Below are positions 7,989 through 15,674 of a stretch of 40,127 nucleotides of DNA, piece by piece. The stretch spans positions 1 to 40,127 of the forward strand of contig DATAXV010000141.1 in NCBI GenBank assembly GCA_036272915.1. The letters run 5' to 3'. A program made the position numbers and the translations under genes. Every line of letters starts with the position of its first letter. Position 1 is the stretch's first letter. Source of the DNA: DATAXV01 sp036272915. GTDB lineage: Bacteria > Chloroflexota > Dormibacteria > Dormibacterales > Dormibacteraceae. Under the pieces are notes generated by a model. That model was not told the DNA's origin. It ran no database searches and saw nothing but the letters and a program-made list of their open reading frames with translations.

Positions 7989-7994
7989 TAAAGT
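7989..7994 (+). promoter_or_regulatory. Candidate -10 element for leaderless rarA
   Basis: TAAAGT followed by six bases (CTCGGC) and the ATG at 8001. Initiation 6-7 bases after a -10 box would begin the transcript exactly at the start codon. No Shine-Dalgarno sequence is present in front of the ATG, which agrees with leaderless translation. Confidence 0.5.
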
Positions 7995-8000
7995 CTCGGC

Positions 8001-9302
8001 ATGAACGACCAGACCGATCTCTTCGCGTCGGCGGGGGGCGGGGAGCGAACGCCGGAGGGGCGAGCATCGGAGCAGGCGGCGGCAACGGCGGATCCGGGCA
8101 GGCAGCCGGACGCGCCGCTGGCGAGCCGGCTCCGGCCGCGGCGCTTCAGCGAGCTGGTCGGCCAGAGCCGCGTGGCCAAGGTGCTCGAGCAGCTGTGCCG
8201 CTCCGGACGACTGCCCAGCGTCGTCCTCTGGGGACCGCCCGGATCGGGCAAGACCACGCTGGCCCGGATCATCGCCGAGGAGACCGAGAACCGCTTCGCC
8301 AGCCTCTCCGCCGTCACCTCCGGGGTCGCCGACCTCCGCCGCGTCATCGGCGAGGCGAAGATCGCCCGCCAGCGGGGACGGCGCACCGTCCTCTTCATCG
8401 ACGAGATCCACCGCTTCAACAAGGCCCAGCAGGACGCTGTGCTCCCCCACGTCGAGGACGGGACGGTGACGCTGATCGGCGCCACCACCGAGAACCCCAG
8501 CTTCGAGGTGAACTCGGCCCTCCTCTCCCGAAGTCGTGTCTTCCGGCTCGAGGCCCTGACCGAGGAGGAGCTCGACGAGGTCGTCGGGCGCGGACTGGGC
8601 GAGCTCGGCGTCGAGATCGAGGAGGACGCCCGGCAGGGGCTCCTGGCGGCGGCCCGCGGCGACGCCCGGATCGCGCTGAACGCGCTGGAGACGGCGGTGG
8701 CGCTGGTCGACGGCCCGATCACGACGGCCGCGGTCGAGCAGGCGATGCAGCAGCCGCACCTTCTCTACGACCGCGCCGGCGACCAGCACTACGACCTGAT
8801 CTCGGCCCTGATCAAGAGCATCAGGGGGAGTGACGCGGACGCCGCCGTCTACTGGCTGGCGCGGATGCTGGAGGCCGGCGAGGACCCCATGTTCATCGCC
8901 CGCCGGCTGGTCATATCCGCCTCCGAGGACGTCGGCCTCGCCGACCCCGCCGCGCTGCCCCTGGCCGTGGCCGCCCAACAGGCGTCGCACTTCGTGGGCA
9001 TGCCCGAGGCCCTGTACGCGCTCAGCGAGACGACCATCTACCTCGCCCGGGCGCCGAAGTCGAACTCAGGGCTCCAGGCGTACACGGCGGCAGTGCAGGC
9101 GGTCAACGAGCGCGGCAACCTCCCCGTCCCCCTCCACCTGCGCAACGCGACCACCCGGCTGATGCGGAACATGGGCTACGGCAAGGGCTACCGGTACGCC
9201 CACGATTACGAGGGCGGGACCGTGGAGCAGCAGCACCTCCCCGACGAGCTCGCCGGCACCCGCTTCTACGAGCCCAACCCTCGCGACCGGCCCACGCCCT
9301 GA
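8001..9302 (+). CDS. rarA: Replication-associated recombination protein A (RarA/MgsA, AAA+ ATPase)
   Basis: Clamp-loader-like AAA+ ATPase acting at stalled replication forks. 433 residues. After a poorly conserved N-terminal 40 residues come PLASRLRPRRFSELVGQ, Walker A WGPPGSGKTT (about 78-86), Walker B LFIDEIHRFNKAQQDA (about 131-146), sensor 1 LIGATTENPSFEVN, and the RarA-specific C-terminal region ALIKSIRGSDADAAVYWLARM and YALSETTIYLARAPKS. It ends with DYEGGTVEQQHLPDELAG, also typical. Transcribed divergently from the histidine phosphatase gene. The assignment is secure. Confidence 0.96.
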   Translation: MNDQTDLFASAGGGERTPEGRASEQAAATADPGRQPDAPLASRLRPRRFSELVGQSRVAKVLEQLCRSGRLPSVVLWGPPGSGKTTLARIIAEETENRFASLSAVTSGVADLRRVIGEAKIARQRGRRTVLFIDEIHRFNKAQQDAVLPHVEDGTVTLIGATTENPSFEVNSALLSRSRVFRLEALTEEELDEVVGRGLGELGVEIEEDARQGLLAAARGDARIALNALETAVALVDGPITTAAVEQAMQQPHLLYDRAGDQHYDLISALIKSIRGSDADAAVYWLARMLEAGEDPMFIARRLVISASEDVGLADPAALPLAVAAQQASHFVGMPEALYALSETTIYLARAPKSNSGLQAYTAAVQAVNERGNLPVPLHLRNATTRLMRNMGYGKGYRYAHDYEGGTVEQQHLPDELAGTRFYEPNPRDRPTP

Positions 9303-9306
9303 CGGT

Positions 9307-9585
9307 TCAGGGCCGGTTCGGCGTCACACCGACGTCGACCGCCGTCCGTCCCTCGCTGGAGCCGGGTCCCGTCGCCTCGATTCGGTGGCAGCCGGCGCTG
9401 GATGGCGACGCGGAGCAGGAGACGGCGGTCTGCGACGTCGTGGCGATGGTCGGGAACGCCGGCGGCACGATCCTCACAGCGGGTCTCCGCACCCCGTGTC
9501 CCCCTCCCCGGCGACCTCCGCCACCGTTGACTCTCGTCCCCCAGGGCAGGAGGGCGGCGGACGAGGATGGGGTTCTCGGCGTCAA
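9307..9585 (-). pseudogene. Possible remnant of a secreted or pilin-like gene
   Basis: A 92-codon minus-strand frame. Its first half is low complexity. The last 45 residues look coding: TAVSCSASPSSAGCHRIEAT, then GPGSSEGRTAVDVGVTPN. Two cysteines spaced like a disulfide loop and an alternating hydrophobic end resemble the C-terminal beta-sheet of pseudopilins or PilX-like proteins. No start with a ribosome binding site and no N-terminal helix can be found upstream, so if it is real it is a 3' remnant. It may equally be a chance frame. Confidence 0.2.
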
Positions 9586-9688
9586 CGCGGGAAGCCGCCG
9601 CCACCCTGCTTCGGACGCCCTTCGCCAACTCGGCGCGATCTCGCGGCCAGACCGCCCGCGGTCGCGGAAGGCACGTCCGCCAAACCGC

Positions 9689-9694
9689 TAGGAT
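9689..9694 (+). promoter_or_regulatory. Candidate -10 element for leaderless ndk
   Basis: TAGGAT followed by eight bases and the ATG at 9703; no Shine-Dalgarno sequence. It has the same geometry as rarA and several other genes of the window. Confidence 0.45.
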
Positions 9695-9702
9695 TGCGCG
9701 CG

Positions 9703-10326
9703 ATGGCAGATGCTCTCGTGATTTTCAAACCCGATGCCGCTCACCGCCAGGCGGTCCGCGCCGGCATGTGGAGCTGGCTCTCCTCGGAGCAGGACTGGAA
9801 GCTCAAGGGCCTCACCTGGTTCCAGCCCGACACCTCGCTGATCGAGGAGCACTACGCGTTCCTCAAGGGGCGTCCCTTCTTCCCGTGGCTGGTCGACTTC
9901 ATGAGCGCCCTGCCGCTGGTCGTCGGCCGCCTGGAGACGACGTCCGAGGCCCTGGAGGGAATGCGCTACGCGCTCGGCGAGACGCAGATCGCCAAGTCCC
10001 GCCCGGGTTCGCTCCGGGAGCGCTTCGGGATCGGCGGCGGGGTCAACGTCCTCCACCTCTCCGACTCCGCCGAGACCGGAGAGCAGGAGGTCGGCCTCTG
10101 GGCACGCCACCTCGATCTGGACAAGATCGACGCCGGCCTGACGCCGACCAGCGACGCCCCCGACCACACCTACCGGCTCCGCTCCCTGGCCACCCAGTAC
10201 GAGCAGGACATCCACACTGACCTCGCCGCCCAGGAGATCCAGCGGCTGCTGGCGGAGGAGTCCGAGCTCGAGGGCGACGACTTCGACGCCCTGACGCGCA
10301 TCACCCTCAGCGCCTTCAAGAGCTGA
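9703..10326 (+). CDS. Nucleoside diphosphate kinase-like protein with C-terminal extension
   Basis: NDK-fold protein of 207 residues; normal NDKs have 130-150. Residues 1-135 follow the family: ADALVIFKPDAAHR (the KPD lysine is K9), HYAFLKGRPFFPWLVDFM, LVVGRLE, LRERFGI, and the phosphohistidine region NVLHLSDSAETGEQEVGLW with His118. The canonical motif is NxxHGSDS; here Gly is replaced by Leu (HLSD). The extension of about 65 residues, rich in acidic residues (ATQYEQDIHTDLAAQEIQ), has no recognised domain. The enzyme should transfer gamma-phosphate between NTPs and NDPs, but activity with HLSD is not certain. It stands alone, followed by a strong hairpin. Confidence 0.82.
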   Translation: MADALVIFKPDAAHRQAVRAGMWSWLSSEQDWKLKGLTWFQPDTSLIEEHYAFLKGRPFFPWLVDFMSALPLVVGRLETTSEALEGMRYALGETQIAKSRPGSLRERFGIGGGVNVLHLSDSAETGEQEVGLWARHLDLDKIDAGLTPTSDAPDHTYRLRSLATQYEQDIHTDLAAQEIQRLLAEESELEGDDFDALTRITLSAFKS

Positions 10327-10331
10327 GGCAG

Positions 10332-10365
10332 CCCGCCGCCGGTGCCGGGCGGCACCGGCGGCGGG
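10332..10365. terminator. Strong hairpin terminator downstream of ndk
   Basis: Perfect 15-base inverted repeat with a GGGC loop: arms CCCGCCGCCGGTGCC (10332-10346) and GGCACCGGCGGCGGG (10351-10365). It starts 5 bases after the ndk stop. There is no long T-run on either side (TTCATC follows), so it may work with Rho or as a convergent boundary with the L25 gene. Confidence 0.7.
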
Positions 10366-10459
10366 TTCATCGCCGACCCTGGACGATGTCGGCCACCTGA
10401 CCGGCTGGGCGGTGCCGACCCGGATCGCGCGGCGCGGTCCGGTCGGCGGGCCCTGAGGC

Positions 10460-11089
10460 TCAGGCCTCGGTCGAATCCTCGGCGCCCTCGGCGGGAGCCT
10501 CGCCCTCGCCGGCACCCTCAGCCTCCTCTCCGGCCTCGGAGACGCGGTGCGGCTGCAGCTTGACCAGCGGCGTGTCCCCGTCCTCGACCGCGGTCACGCC
10601 CTCGGGCAGGACCACATCGGAGACGTGGATGGTGGCGTCGGCCTCCTCCAGCCCGGAGACGTCGATCTCGATCGACTCGGGGATGGTGGTGGGCAGAGTC
10701 TCCACCCGGAGCGACTGGGACAGCGGGAGCAGATCGCCGTTGCCGAGGCGGACGCCGACCGCCTCGCCGACGAAGGTCAGCGGGACCTCGATCTGCATCT
10801 TCTCCCGCAGGCTGAGCTGGTGGAAGTCGACGTGGATGGGGCTGTTCTTCCGGGGCGAGATCTGGACCGCCTTGATCAGGACCTTCTGCGGCCTGCCGCT
10901 CTCGACCACGAGGTCGACCAGCTGGGTGTGGCCGGCGCGGGCGAACACGCGACCGAACTCACGCTCGTCGAGCTCGAGGTTCTTGGGCTTGTGGCCCTGC
11001 CCGTAGACGACGGCGGGCAGCAGGCCCTCGTGGCGGAGGCGGCGAGCCGCCTTGCCGGTGAGCTCACGATTCTTGGCTTTCAGCTTCAT
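10460..11089 (-). CDS. rplY: 50S ribosomal protein L25/Ctc with acidic tail
   Basis: 5S-rRNA-binding protein of the large ribosomal subunit, long CTC/TL5 type. 209 residues. The N-terminal L25 domain (about 1-90) is KLKAKNRELTGKAARRLRHE, LLPAVVYGQGHKPKNLELD, and KNSPIHVDFHQL. The TL5-type beta domain runs about 95-185 (IEVPLTFVGEAVGVRLGNGD, LPTTIPESIEIDVSGLEEAD). The last 25 residues are an acidic Glu/Ala/Gly tail common in GC-rich bacteria. An AGAGAAG ribosome binding site precedes the ATG at 11089. It is the last gene of a minus-strand run after the B12-binding mutase subunit, but a 144-base gap suggests its own promoter. Confidence 0.95.
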   Translation of the reverse strand: MKLKAKNRELTGKAARRLRHEGLLPAVVYGQGHKPKNLELDEREFGRVFARAGHTQLVDLVVESGRPQKVLIKAVQISPRKNSPIHVDFHQLSLREKMQIEVPLTFVGEAVGVRLGNGDLLPLSQSLRVETLPTTIPESIEIDVSGLEEADATIHVSDVVLPEGVTAVEDGDTPLVKLQPHRVSEAGEEAEGAGEGEAPAEGAEDSTEA

Positions 11090-11233
11090 GGCACTTCTCT
11101 TTGCTTGGTGGGGATACGCGGGACGGTGCGGGGCCTCACGCAGGTGGCCCGGCCCCGACCACGGCTCGGACACGACCGTACAGCCCGCCGAGCCCTACAA
11201 CGATACCAAGCCGGGCGCCATCCCGGCCAGTGG

Positions 11234-11647
11234 TCAGGCCCCGGAGGGGAAGCGCTGACGTAGCCAGTCGACGATCTCCTGGAGCGGAGTGCCCGGCGTG
11301 AAGATGGCCTCGACACCCAGCTCCTTGAGGGCGGCGATGTCGTCGTCGGGGATGATGCCGCCGCCGAAGACGATGATGTCGGTCACCTCGCGGCGGCGCA
11401 GCTCGTCGAGGACGGCGGGGAACAGCGTCATGTGCGCGCCGGAGTGAAGGGAGAGCCCGATGACCTGGGCGTCCTCCTGAACCGCTGCCGTGACGACCAT
11501 CTCCGGCGTCTGTCGCAGGCCGGTGTAGATGACCTCGTAGCCGGCGTCGCGGAGCGCCCGGGCGACGATCTTGACGCCGCGGTCGTGCCCGTCGAGGCCG
11601 ACCTTGGCGAGGACGATCCGGATCGGGGCCGCAGCCGGGGACGTCAT
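11234..11647 (-). CDS. Cobalamin-binding small subunit of split methylmalonyl-CoA mutase
   Basis: B12-binding domain protein, 137 residues. It carries the base-off cobalamin motif KVGLDGHDRG (DxHxxG; the His ligates cobalt), then ALRDAGYEVIYTGLRQTPE, the SxL motif as LSLHSGAHM, and the GGG motif IIVFGGGIIPDDD. It matches the C-terminal 130 residues of methylmalonyl-CoA mutase, encoded separately as in many archaea and Gram-positives. The catalytic subunit is at 20420-22009. A GGAGGT ribosome binding site lies upstream of the ATG at 11647, and MeaB is 28 bases upstream, matching the usual pairing of mutase and G-protein chaperone. Confidence 0.9.
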   Translation of the reverse strand: MTSPAAAPIRIVLAKVGLDGHDRGVKIVARALRDAGYEVIYTGLRQTPEMVVTAAVQEDAQVIGLSLHSGAHMTLFPAVLDELRRREVTDIIVFGGGIIPDDDIAALKELGVEAIFTPGTPLQEIVDWLRQRFPSGA

Positions 11648-11675
11648 CAGCTCGCCACCTCCATGTCGGGACACA

Positions 11676-12602
11676 TTATCCGGCCGAGTCCTCGGGCTCG
11701 GCGAAGATCTCGGCGGCGACCGCGTAGGGGCTGCGGTCCCGGAGCATCCGGCCGAGCAGGTCGGGATCCTCGCCCAGGCGCCGGCGCGCGCGCTGGCGGG
11801 ACCACTCCCCCACCATGTCGGCGGCCTCGTCGAGCAGTCGGGCCTGCTCCCGCCTCTGGCCGGCGCCGGACTCCCGGAGGTGGGCGCGATGACCGTCGAG
11901 CTCCTCGATCAGGCGGTCCAGACCCTCACCCCGAACGGCGACGGTGGAGACGATGGGCGGCTTCCAATCGCGGGCCGGACCGACGCTGAGCATGGCCCGG
12001 ACGTCGGAAACGGCCCGCTGGGCACTCGCCAGGTCGGCCTTGTTGACGACGAAGATGTCGGCCACCTCCATGATCCCCGCCTTCATCATCTGCACGCCGT
12101 CGCCCGAATCGGGGGTGAGGACGACCACCGTCGTGTCCGCCACCCCGACCACCTCGAGCTCGGCCTGACCGACGCCCACCGTCTCCACCAGCACCACGTC
12201 GAAACCCTGGGCACCGAGCAGGCGGACGGTCTCTCGGGCGGCGAGAGGAAGCCCGCCGAGGTGGCCACGCACGCCCATCGACCGGATGAAGACCCCGCCG
12301 TCGGCGGCGTGGCGCTGCATCCGGATCCGGTCGCCGAGCACCGCGCCGCCCGTGTACGGGGAGTTGGGGTCGGCCGCGATCACGGCCACCCGCTGGTCGC
12401 GCTGGCGAAGGCGGGCGATGAGGGCGTCGACCAGCGTCGACTTGCCCGTACCCGGCGACCCGGTCAGCCCGATCACCACCGGCCGGCGCAGCTCCGAGGC
12501 GAGCGACTCCAGAATCGGCCGGAGCGCCGGATCACCCCGCTCGGCGAGCGAGATCGCGCGGGCCAGGGCCCTGGGGCTGCCCGACCGGAACTGTTCGACC
12601 AG
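11676..12602 (-). CDS. meaB: Methylmalonyl-CoA mutase-associated GTPase MeaB (ArgK family)
   Basis: G3E-type GTPase that gates cobalamin loading of methylmalonyl-CoA mutase and protects it. P-loop GLTGSPGTGKSTLVD, ADPNSPYTGGAVLGDRIRM, HLGGLP, switch VETVGVGQAE, and NKAD for guanine recognition. Coding homology clearly reaches upstream of the first GTG at 12479: the codons read LVEQFRSGSPRALARAISLA, the usual MeaB N-terminal helices. This extension contains no ATG, GTG or TTG before an in-frame TGA at 12657-12659. The CTG at 12602 is given as start because it yields 308 residues, close to the family length; ATA at 12647 is another option. The B12 subunit follows. Confidence 0.9.
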   Translation of the reverse strand: MVEQFRSGSPRALARAISLAERGDPALRPILESLASELRRPVVIGLTGSPGTGKSTLVDALIARLRQRDQRVAVIAADPNSPYTGGAVLGDRIRMQRHAADGGVFIRSMGVRGHLGGLPLAARETVRLLGAQGFDVVLVETVGVGQAELEVVGVADTTVVVLTPDSGDGVQMMKAGIMEVADIFVVNKADLASAQRAVSDVRAMLSVGPARDWKPPIVSTVAVRGEGLDRLIEELDGHRAHLRESGAGQRREQARLLDEAADMVGEWSRQRARRRLGEDPDLLGRMLRDRSPYAVAAEIFAEPEDSAG

Positions 12603-12630
12603 ATCCTCGGTCGCCGGCCGGCCGCCGGGG

Positions 12631-13734
12631 TCAGGCGCCGGGGCTATGGATGACCCTCACGATCACGTAGATCAGGATCAGCAGCAGCTCGATCGTCCCG
12701 ATCACGCCGAAGATGATCCCCGCCAGGGCGACACCGCCGCCCTTCAGCTGCATCGTCTTCACGCGCTCCCGCGAGGAGAAGCCGAGGAACACCGCAACCG
12801 GTCCCAGGATGCCGAAGCAGAGGACGATGCCGACGACACCGCACACCAGCGACCAGACCGCCATGGCGTCCATCCCACCAGGCGCGCTGAGCCCGGTCGT
12901 GGTCGTCGACTGCTGGGGCGCGTATCGGGGATCCTGGTATCCGGGCTGGCCTGGGCCCCCCTGCGGCGCGTTCCAGCCGCCGGCGGATGGCGGTTGCTGC
13001 TGCGAGGGAGGTGGATTCCACTGCGGCTGCCCTCCACCGGACGGCTGGCCCCACGGCGGAGCCTGCTGACCGCCGAACGGCCCCGGACCCACGGGCGGTG
13101 GGCCTGGCGGAGGCGTCGGCCCCTGCTGCTGCCAGGCCGACGGTGACGAGGGATTCCACTGCGGCTGCCCACCCTGCGGCTGCTGGCCCTGGTCCTGGGG
13201 CGAGGGATTCCACTGCGGCTGCCCACCCTGTGGCTGCTGGCCCTGGTCCTGGGGCGAGGGATTCCACTGCGGCTGCCCACCCTGTGGCTGCTGGCCCTGG
13301 TCCTGCCAGGGGGGCGGCGGCGACGGGGTCCACTGCGGCTGACCGCCCTGCGGCGGCTGCTGGCTCTGCTCCTGCCATGAGGGCGGCGGTGGCGGAGTCC
13401 ACTGCGGCTGGCCACCCTGCGGAGGCTGCTGCTCGTCCTGCCACGAGGGGGGCGGCGGCGACGGAGTCCACTGCGGCTGGCCACCCTGCGGAGGCTGCTG
13501 CTCGTCCTGCCACGAGGGGGGCGGCGGCGAGGGACTCCACTGTGGCGGCCCACCCTGTGGCGGCCCACCCTGTGGCGGCTCACCCTGCCGCGGACCGGGC
13601 GGCGGCGGGCCACCTCTCCCCGAACTCGGAGGCGGCGGCGGTGAGGGTGGTCCGGGAGGAGGGGCGGGCGGCTGCCAGGGACCGCCAGGGGGCGACGGCG
13701 GCTGATTGCCCGGCGGATTCTGATCGTCGCTCAC
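12631..13734 (-). CDS. Proline/glutamine-rich DUF4190-type membrane protein with tandem repeats
   Basis: 367 residues. The first 265 or so are disordered and made of Pro, Gln, Gly and Trp, with degenerate repeats of the type PPQGGQPQWTPSPPPPSWQ and an 18-residue version QDQGQQPQGGQPQWNPSP. The C-terminal 90 residues hold two hydrophobic helices, AVWSLVCGVVGIVLCFGILG and ALAGIIFGVIGTIELLLILI, in a DUF4190-like arrangement with SSRERVKTMQLKGGG between them. GTG start at 13734 with an AGGAGAGGG ribosome binding site. Such proteins are common in actinobacteria and relatives; the long tail is probably cytoplasmic. Function unknown. It lies between the O-antigen-ligase-like gene and meaB, whose frame begins close to its stop. 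Confidence 0.8.
   Translation of the reverse strand: MSDDQNPPGNQPPSPPGGPWQPPAPPPGPPSPPPPPSSGRGGPPPPGPRQGEPPQGGPPQGGPPQWSPSPPPPSWQDEQQPPQGGQPQWTPSPPPPSWQDEQQPPQGGQPQWTPPPPPSWQEQSQQPPQGGQPQWTPSPPPPWQDQGQQPQGGQPQWNPSPQDQGQQPQGGQPQWNPSPQDQGQQPQGGQPQWNPSSPSAWQQQGPTPPPGPPPVGPGPFGGQQAPPWGQPSGGGQPQWNPPPSQQQPPSAGGWNAPQGGPGQPGYQDPRYAPQQSTTTTGLSAPGGMDAMAVWSLVCGVVGIVLCFGILGPVAVFLGFSSRERVKTMQLKGGGVALAGIIFGVIGTIELLLILIYVIVRVIHSPGA
13151..13305. repeat. 54-base tandem repeat, almost three copies, inside the DUF4190-type gene
   Basis: Near-identical units at 13151-13204, 13205-13258 and 13259-13305 (last one partial), each starting GGATTCCACTGCGGCTGCCC. They differ by a single C/T change. The period is 18 codons, so copy-number change keeps the frame. 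Near identity at the DNA level points to recent duplication. Confidence 0.9.
13397..13534. repeat. 69-base tandem repeat, two copies, inside the DUF4190-type gene
   Basis: Units starting at 13397 and 13466 (GTCCACTGCGGCTGGCCACC) with a 69-base period (23 codons), nearly identical. It is a related but longer version of the 54-base unit next to it, and encodes Trp-Gln-rich repeat peptides. Confidence 0.8.
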
Positions 13735-13872
13735 CTGATCCCTCTCCTGCTGCGTGCGGTCATCATCTCGGCCTCTGGCGTCGGCGACAGCGGGGCGGAA
13801 ATGGACCCCACCGCCCCGAAATGGGTTCGTTCACTATATCCGGGCCGATCGCCGCCGTCCTGAGCCGTTGGA

Positions 13873-15138
13873 TCAGCCGGAGATCGAGCGCACGCCGACC
13901 AGCGACCCGACCTGGACGCCGAGGAGAGCCCAGTAGGCGAGAGCCTGGTCGTTCTTGAAGTACGGCACGTCGACCATGCCATGGATGAGGAAGGCGACCA
14001 GCACCCCGATCACGCCGACGGCGACGATCCTGGGCCAGCTCTGCTCCAGGCGGAGACCGCGGATGGCCGTCCGCAGCATCTGGACCATCATCCAGACGAA
14101 GGCGGCCAGGCCGAGGATGCCGGTCTCCGACCAGAAGTTGAGGAAGAGGTTGTGGGGGTAGATCAGGTTCTCGTTGTAGCCGTCCGTGATGTACGGCTGC
14201 AGCGACTGCTTGAAGCCGTCCAGCCCTCCCCCGAAGATCGGATGGTGGCGGAGCATGTTGAGGGCCGACGCCCAGACCCGGCGTCTGGTGTCGACGGTGT
14301 TGTCCTTGCTGCTCAGGTTGAACTCCACCATCACCCGGTGCCGGATCGTGCCCGAGCCGGCGAAGAGGAGCCCGCAGATCACCGCCACCCCGGCCGTGAC
14401 CAGCCAGCGATAGCGGGTGAAGAAGGCGATCAGGACGACCAGGACCAGGAAGGTCGGGATCCCGGCCCGGGAGAGGCTCTCCAGAATCGCCAGACCGGAG
14501 ACGACCACGAAGATGCCGGCCAGCCACCTCTCGAGCCGGTCCTCGCTGAGGAAGAAGATGGCCAGGGCGAAGGCGTCCAGGGGCTCCAGATAGAGGGGGA
14601 TCGCGTTGGCGGTGTCGTAGATGACCACCGGAGGCGTGACGATGAGGCGATGGTCGCGGATCCCGTGGATCAGCCACTGGTTGGTGTCGCCGACCAGGTT
14701 GGCCCCGGACACGATCATTCCGGCCACGCCGAGGCCGAGCAGCAGGATCCGCGCCCGATCCCTCCGCCGGGCGATGGCGGCGATGACCAGACCGGCCGCC
14801 GCCGGCTCCAGGAAATACGCCTTCCAGGTGTCGGCGGCGGCCAGCCGGTCGGGAGACATCACCACGTTTATGAGGGCGGCCAGCAGCAGCACCGCACCGG
14901 GGATGGTGTAGGAATTACGCCAGGGCAGGTCCCGCCAGAACGCGATCAGGCCGACCAGGATCGCGACCAGAAGAACCGCCTCGAGCAGCGTGAACCCCTT
15001 TCGCAGGTGGACGATATAGGCCGGGCTCATGGCCAGCGCCAGAGCCATCAGCCAGGTCGCGACGAACTGCAGGCGGGAGGACGCGGCAGGCGCGTGCTCG
15101 GAGCCGGCGGTCGCCATCGAAGTGCTGGGGTCGCTCAC
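13873..15138 (-). CDS. O-antigen ligase/polymerase-like membrane protein (Wzy_C type)
   Basis: 421 residues with about eleven hydrophobic segments. Around residues 285-340 is the periplasmic loop typical of WaaL/Wzy: RRRVWASALNMLRHHPIFGG, GLDGFKQSL, then YPHNLFLNFWSETGILGL. The HPxFGxG and HNxxL/WxExG elements match PF04932. The family polymerises or ligates glycans on lipid carriers at the outer face of the membrane. With no glycosyltransferases around, the acceptor cannot be named; glycolipid, exopolysaccharide or protein glycosylation are all possible. GTG start at 15138, divergent from the 15252 gene with 113 bases between. Confidence 0.82.
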   Translation of the reverse strand: MSDPSTSMATAGSEHAPAASSRLQFVATWLMALALAMSPAYIVHLRKGFTLLEAVLLVAILVGLIAFWRDLPWRNSYTIPGAVLLLAALINVVMSPDRLAAADTWKAYFLEPAAAGLVIAAIARRRDRARILLLGLGVAGMIVSGANLVGDTNQWLIHGIRDHRLIVTPPVVIYDTANAIPLYLEPLDAFALAIFFLSEDRLERWLAGIFVVVSGLAILESLSRAGIPTFLVLVVLIAFFTRYRWLVTAGVAVICGLLFAGSGTIRHRVMVEFNLSSKDNTVDTRRRVWASALNMLRHHPIFGGGLDGFKQSLQPYITDGYNENLIYPHNLFLNFWSETGILGLAAFVWMMVQMLRTAIRGLRLEQSWPRIVAVGVIGVLVAFLIHGMVDVPYFKNDQALAYWALLGVQVGSLVGVRSISG

Positions 15139-15232
15139 GGGATCGCCCGCTATTCTCGACCACCGGCCGGTGGCGCTGTCGGGCCTGACCTTGCTTTTTC
15201 CCTCAGGACCCGGATTTGGTCCATCGCGGCCC

Positions 15233-15238
15233 TACAAT
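15233..15238 (+). promoter_or_regulatory. Candidate -10 element TACAAT in divergent region
   Basis: TACAAT lies 13 bases before the ATG at 15252, within a locally AT-richer stretch that also contains CTTTTTC runs. Initiation would leave a leader of only about 6 bases. No -35 match was found at 16-18 bases. Confidence 0.4.
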
Positions 15239-15251
15239 ACTTTTTCGCAGC

Positions 15252-15674
15252 ATGACTGGAGGCCCTCGCTACCTCGAAGGAACGACCGTCGGCAGTGGAC
15301 GCGACATCATTGGGGTACGGAGGGACAGGATCGCGGCCATCATCGAGCAGGGCCGTGAGCTGATCAGCCGGGCCAAGCACGACAAGACGCTGCCCGAGAC
15401 GATCACCGGCGCCACCGCCGCCCTTCTCGTCACCATCGCCGGTTATGGCGAGCCCCTGAGCGAGGGGCAGTGGCGGGAGCTGTCGGGCGTGGTCGGCGGG
15501 ATCATGCGAGACCCCGACTACGCCGACCTGTCGCGGCTGCGCGCCCTGATCACGTCCGACCAGTTCCAGATGGTGGCCAGGAATCAGGGATACAGCCGGT
15601 TCATCCGCCGGCTGGACGACGGGCGCTGGGTATGCGCCATCACCCCGCGCCTGGAGGACGTACCGGACGAGTGA
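15252..15674 (+). CDS. Conserved-looking hypothetical protein, 140 residues
   Basis: Not recognised. The sequence is soluble and mixed alpha/beta, with no signal peptide or membrane helix: RRDRIAAIIEQGRELISRAK, then TLPETITGATAALLVTIAGY, DPDYADLSRLRALITSDQFQ, and an end RRLDDGRWVCAITPRLED. Codon position GC bias and regular helix patterns support a real gene. The ATG at 15252 is chosen because the -10-like TACAAT falls just upstream; a GTG at 15216 would overlap that element. The stop overlaps the GTG of the next gene (GTGA), so the two are co-translated. Confidence 0.65.
   Translation: MTGGPRYLEGTTVGSGRDIIGVRRDRIAAIIEQGRELISRAKHDKTLPETITGATAALLVTIAGYGEPLSEGQWRELSGVVGGIMRDPDYADLSRLRALITSDQFQMVARNQGYSRFIRRLDDGRWVCAITPRLEDVPDE

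Larger units (their letters stand above)
9303..9702. other. 400-base gap between rarA and ndk, possibly holding gene debris
   Basis: No convincing gene. The ndk frame stays open upstream of its start but codes for a low-complexity Arg/Pro/Gly sequence, as expected from GC-rich DNA. A minus-strand frame (9307-9585, listed separately) has a somewhat protein-like C-terminus. A TAGGAT element for ndk sits at 9689-9694. Confidence 0.5.

Noticed and set aside
6014..8722. Continuous minus-strand frame of about 900 codons suggesting a large fusion ending in GH1
   Set aside because: Only the last 413 codons are protein-like; the rest overlaps the phosphatase and rarA in other frames and is low complexity.
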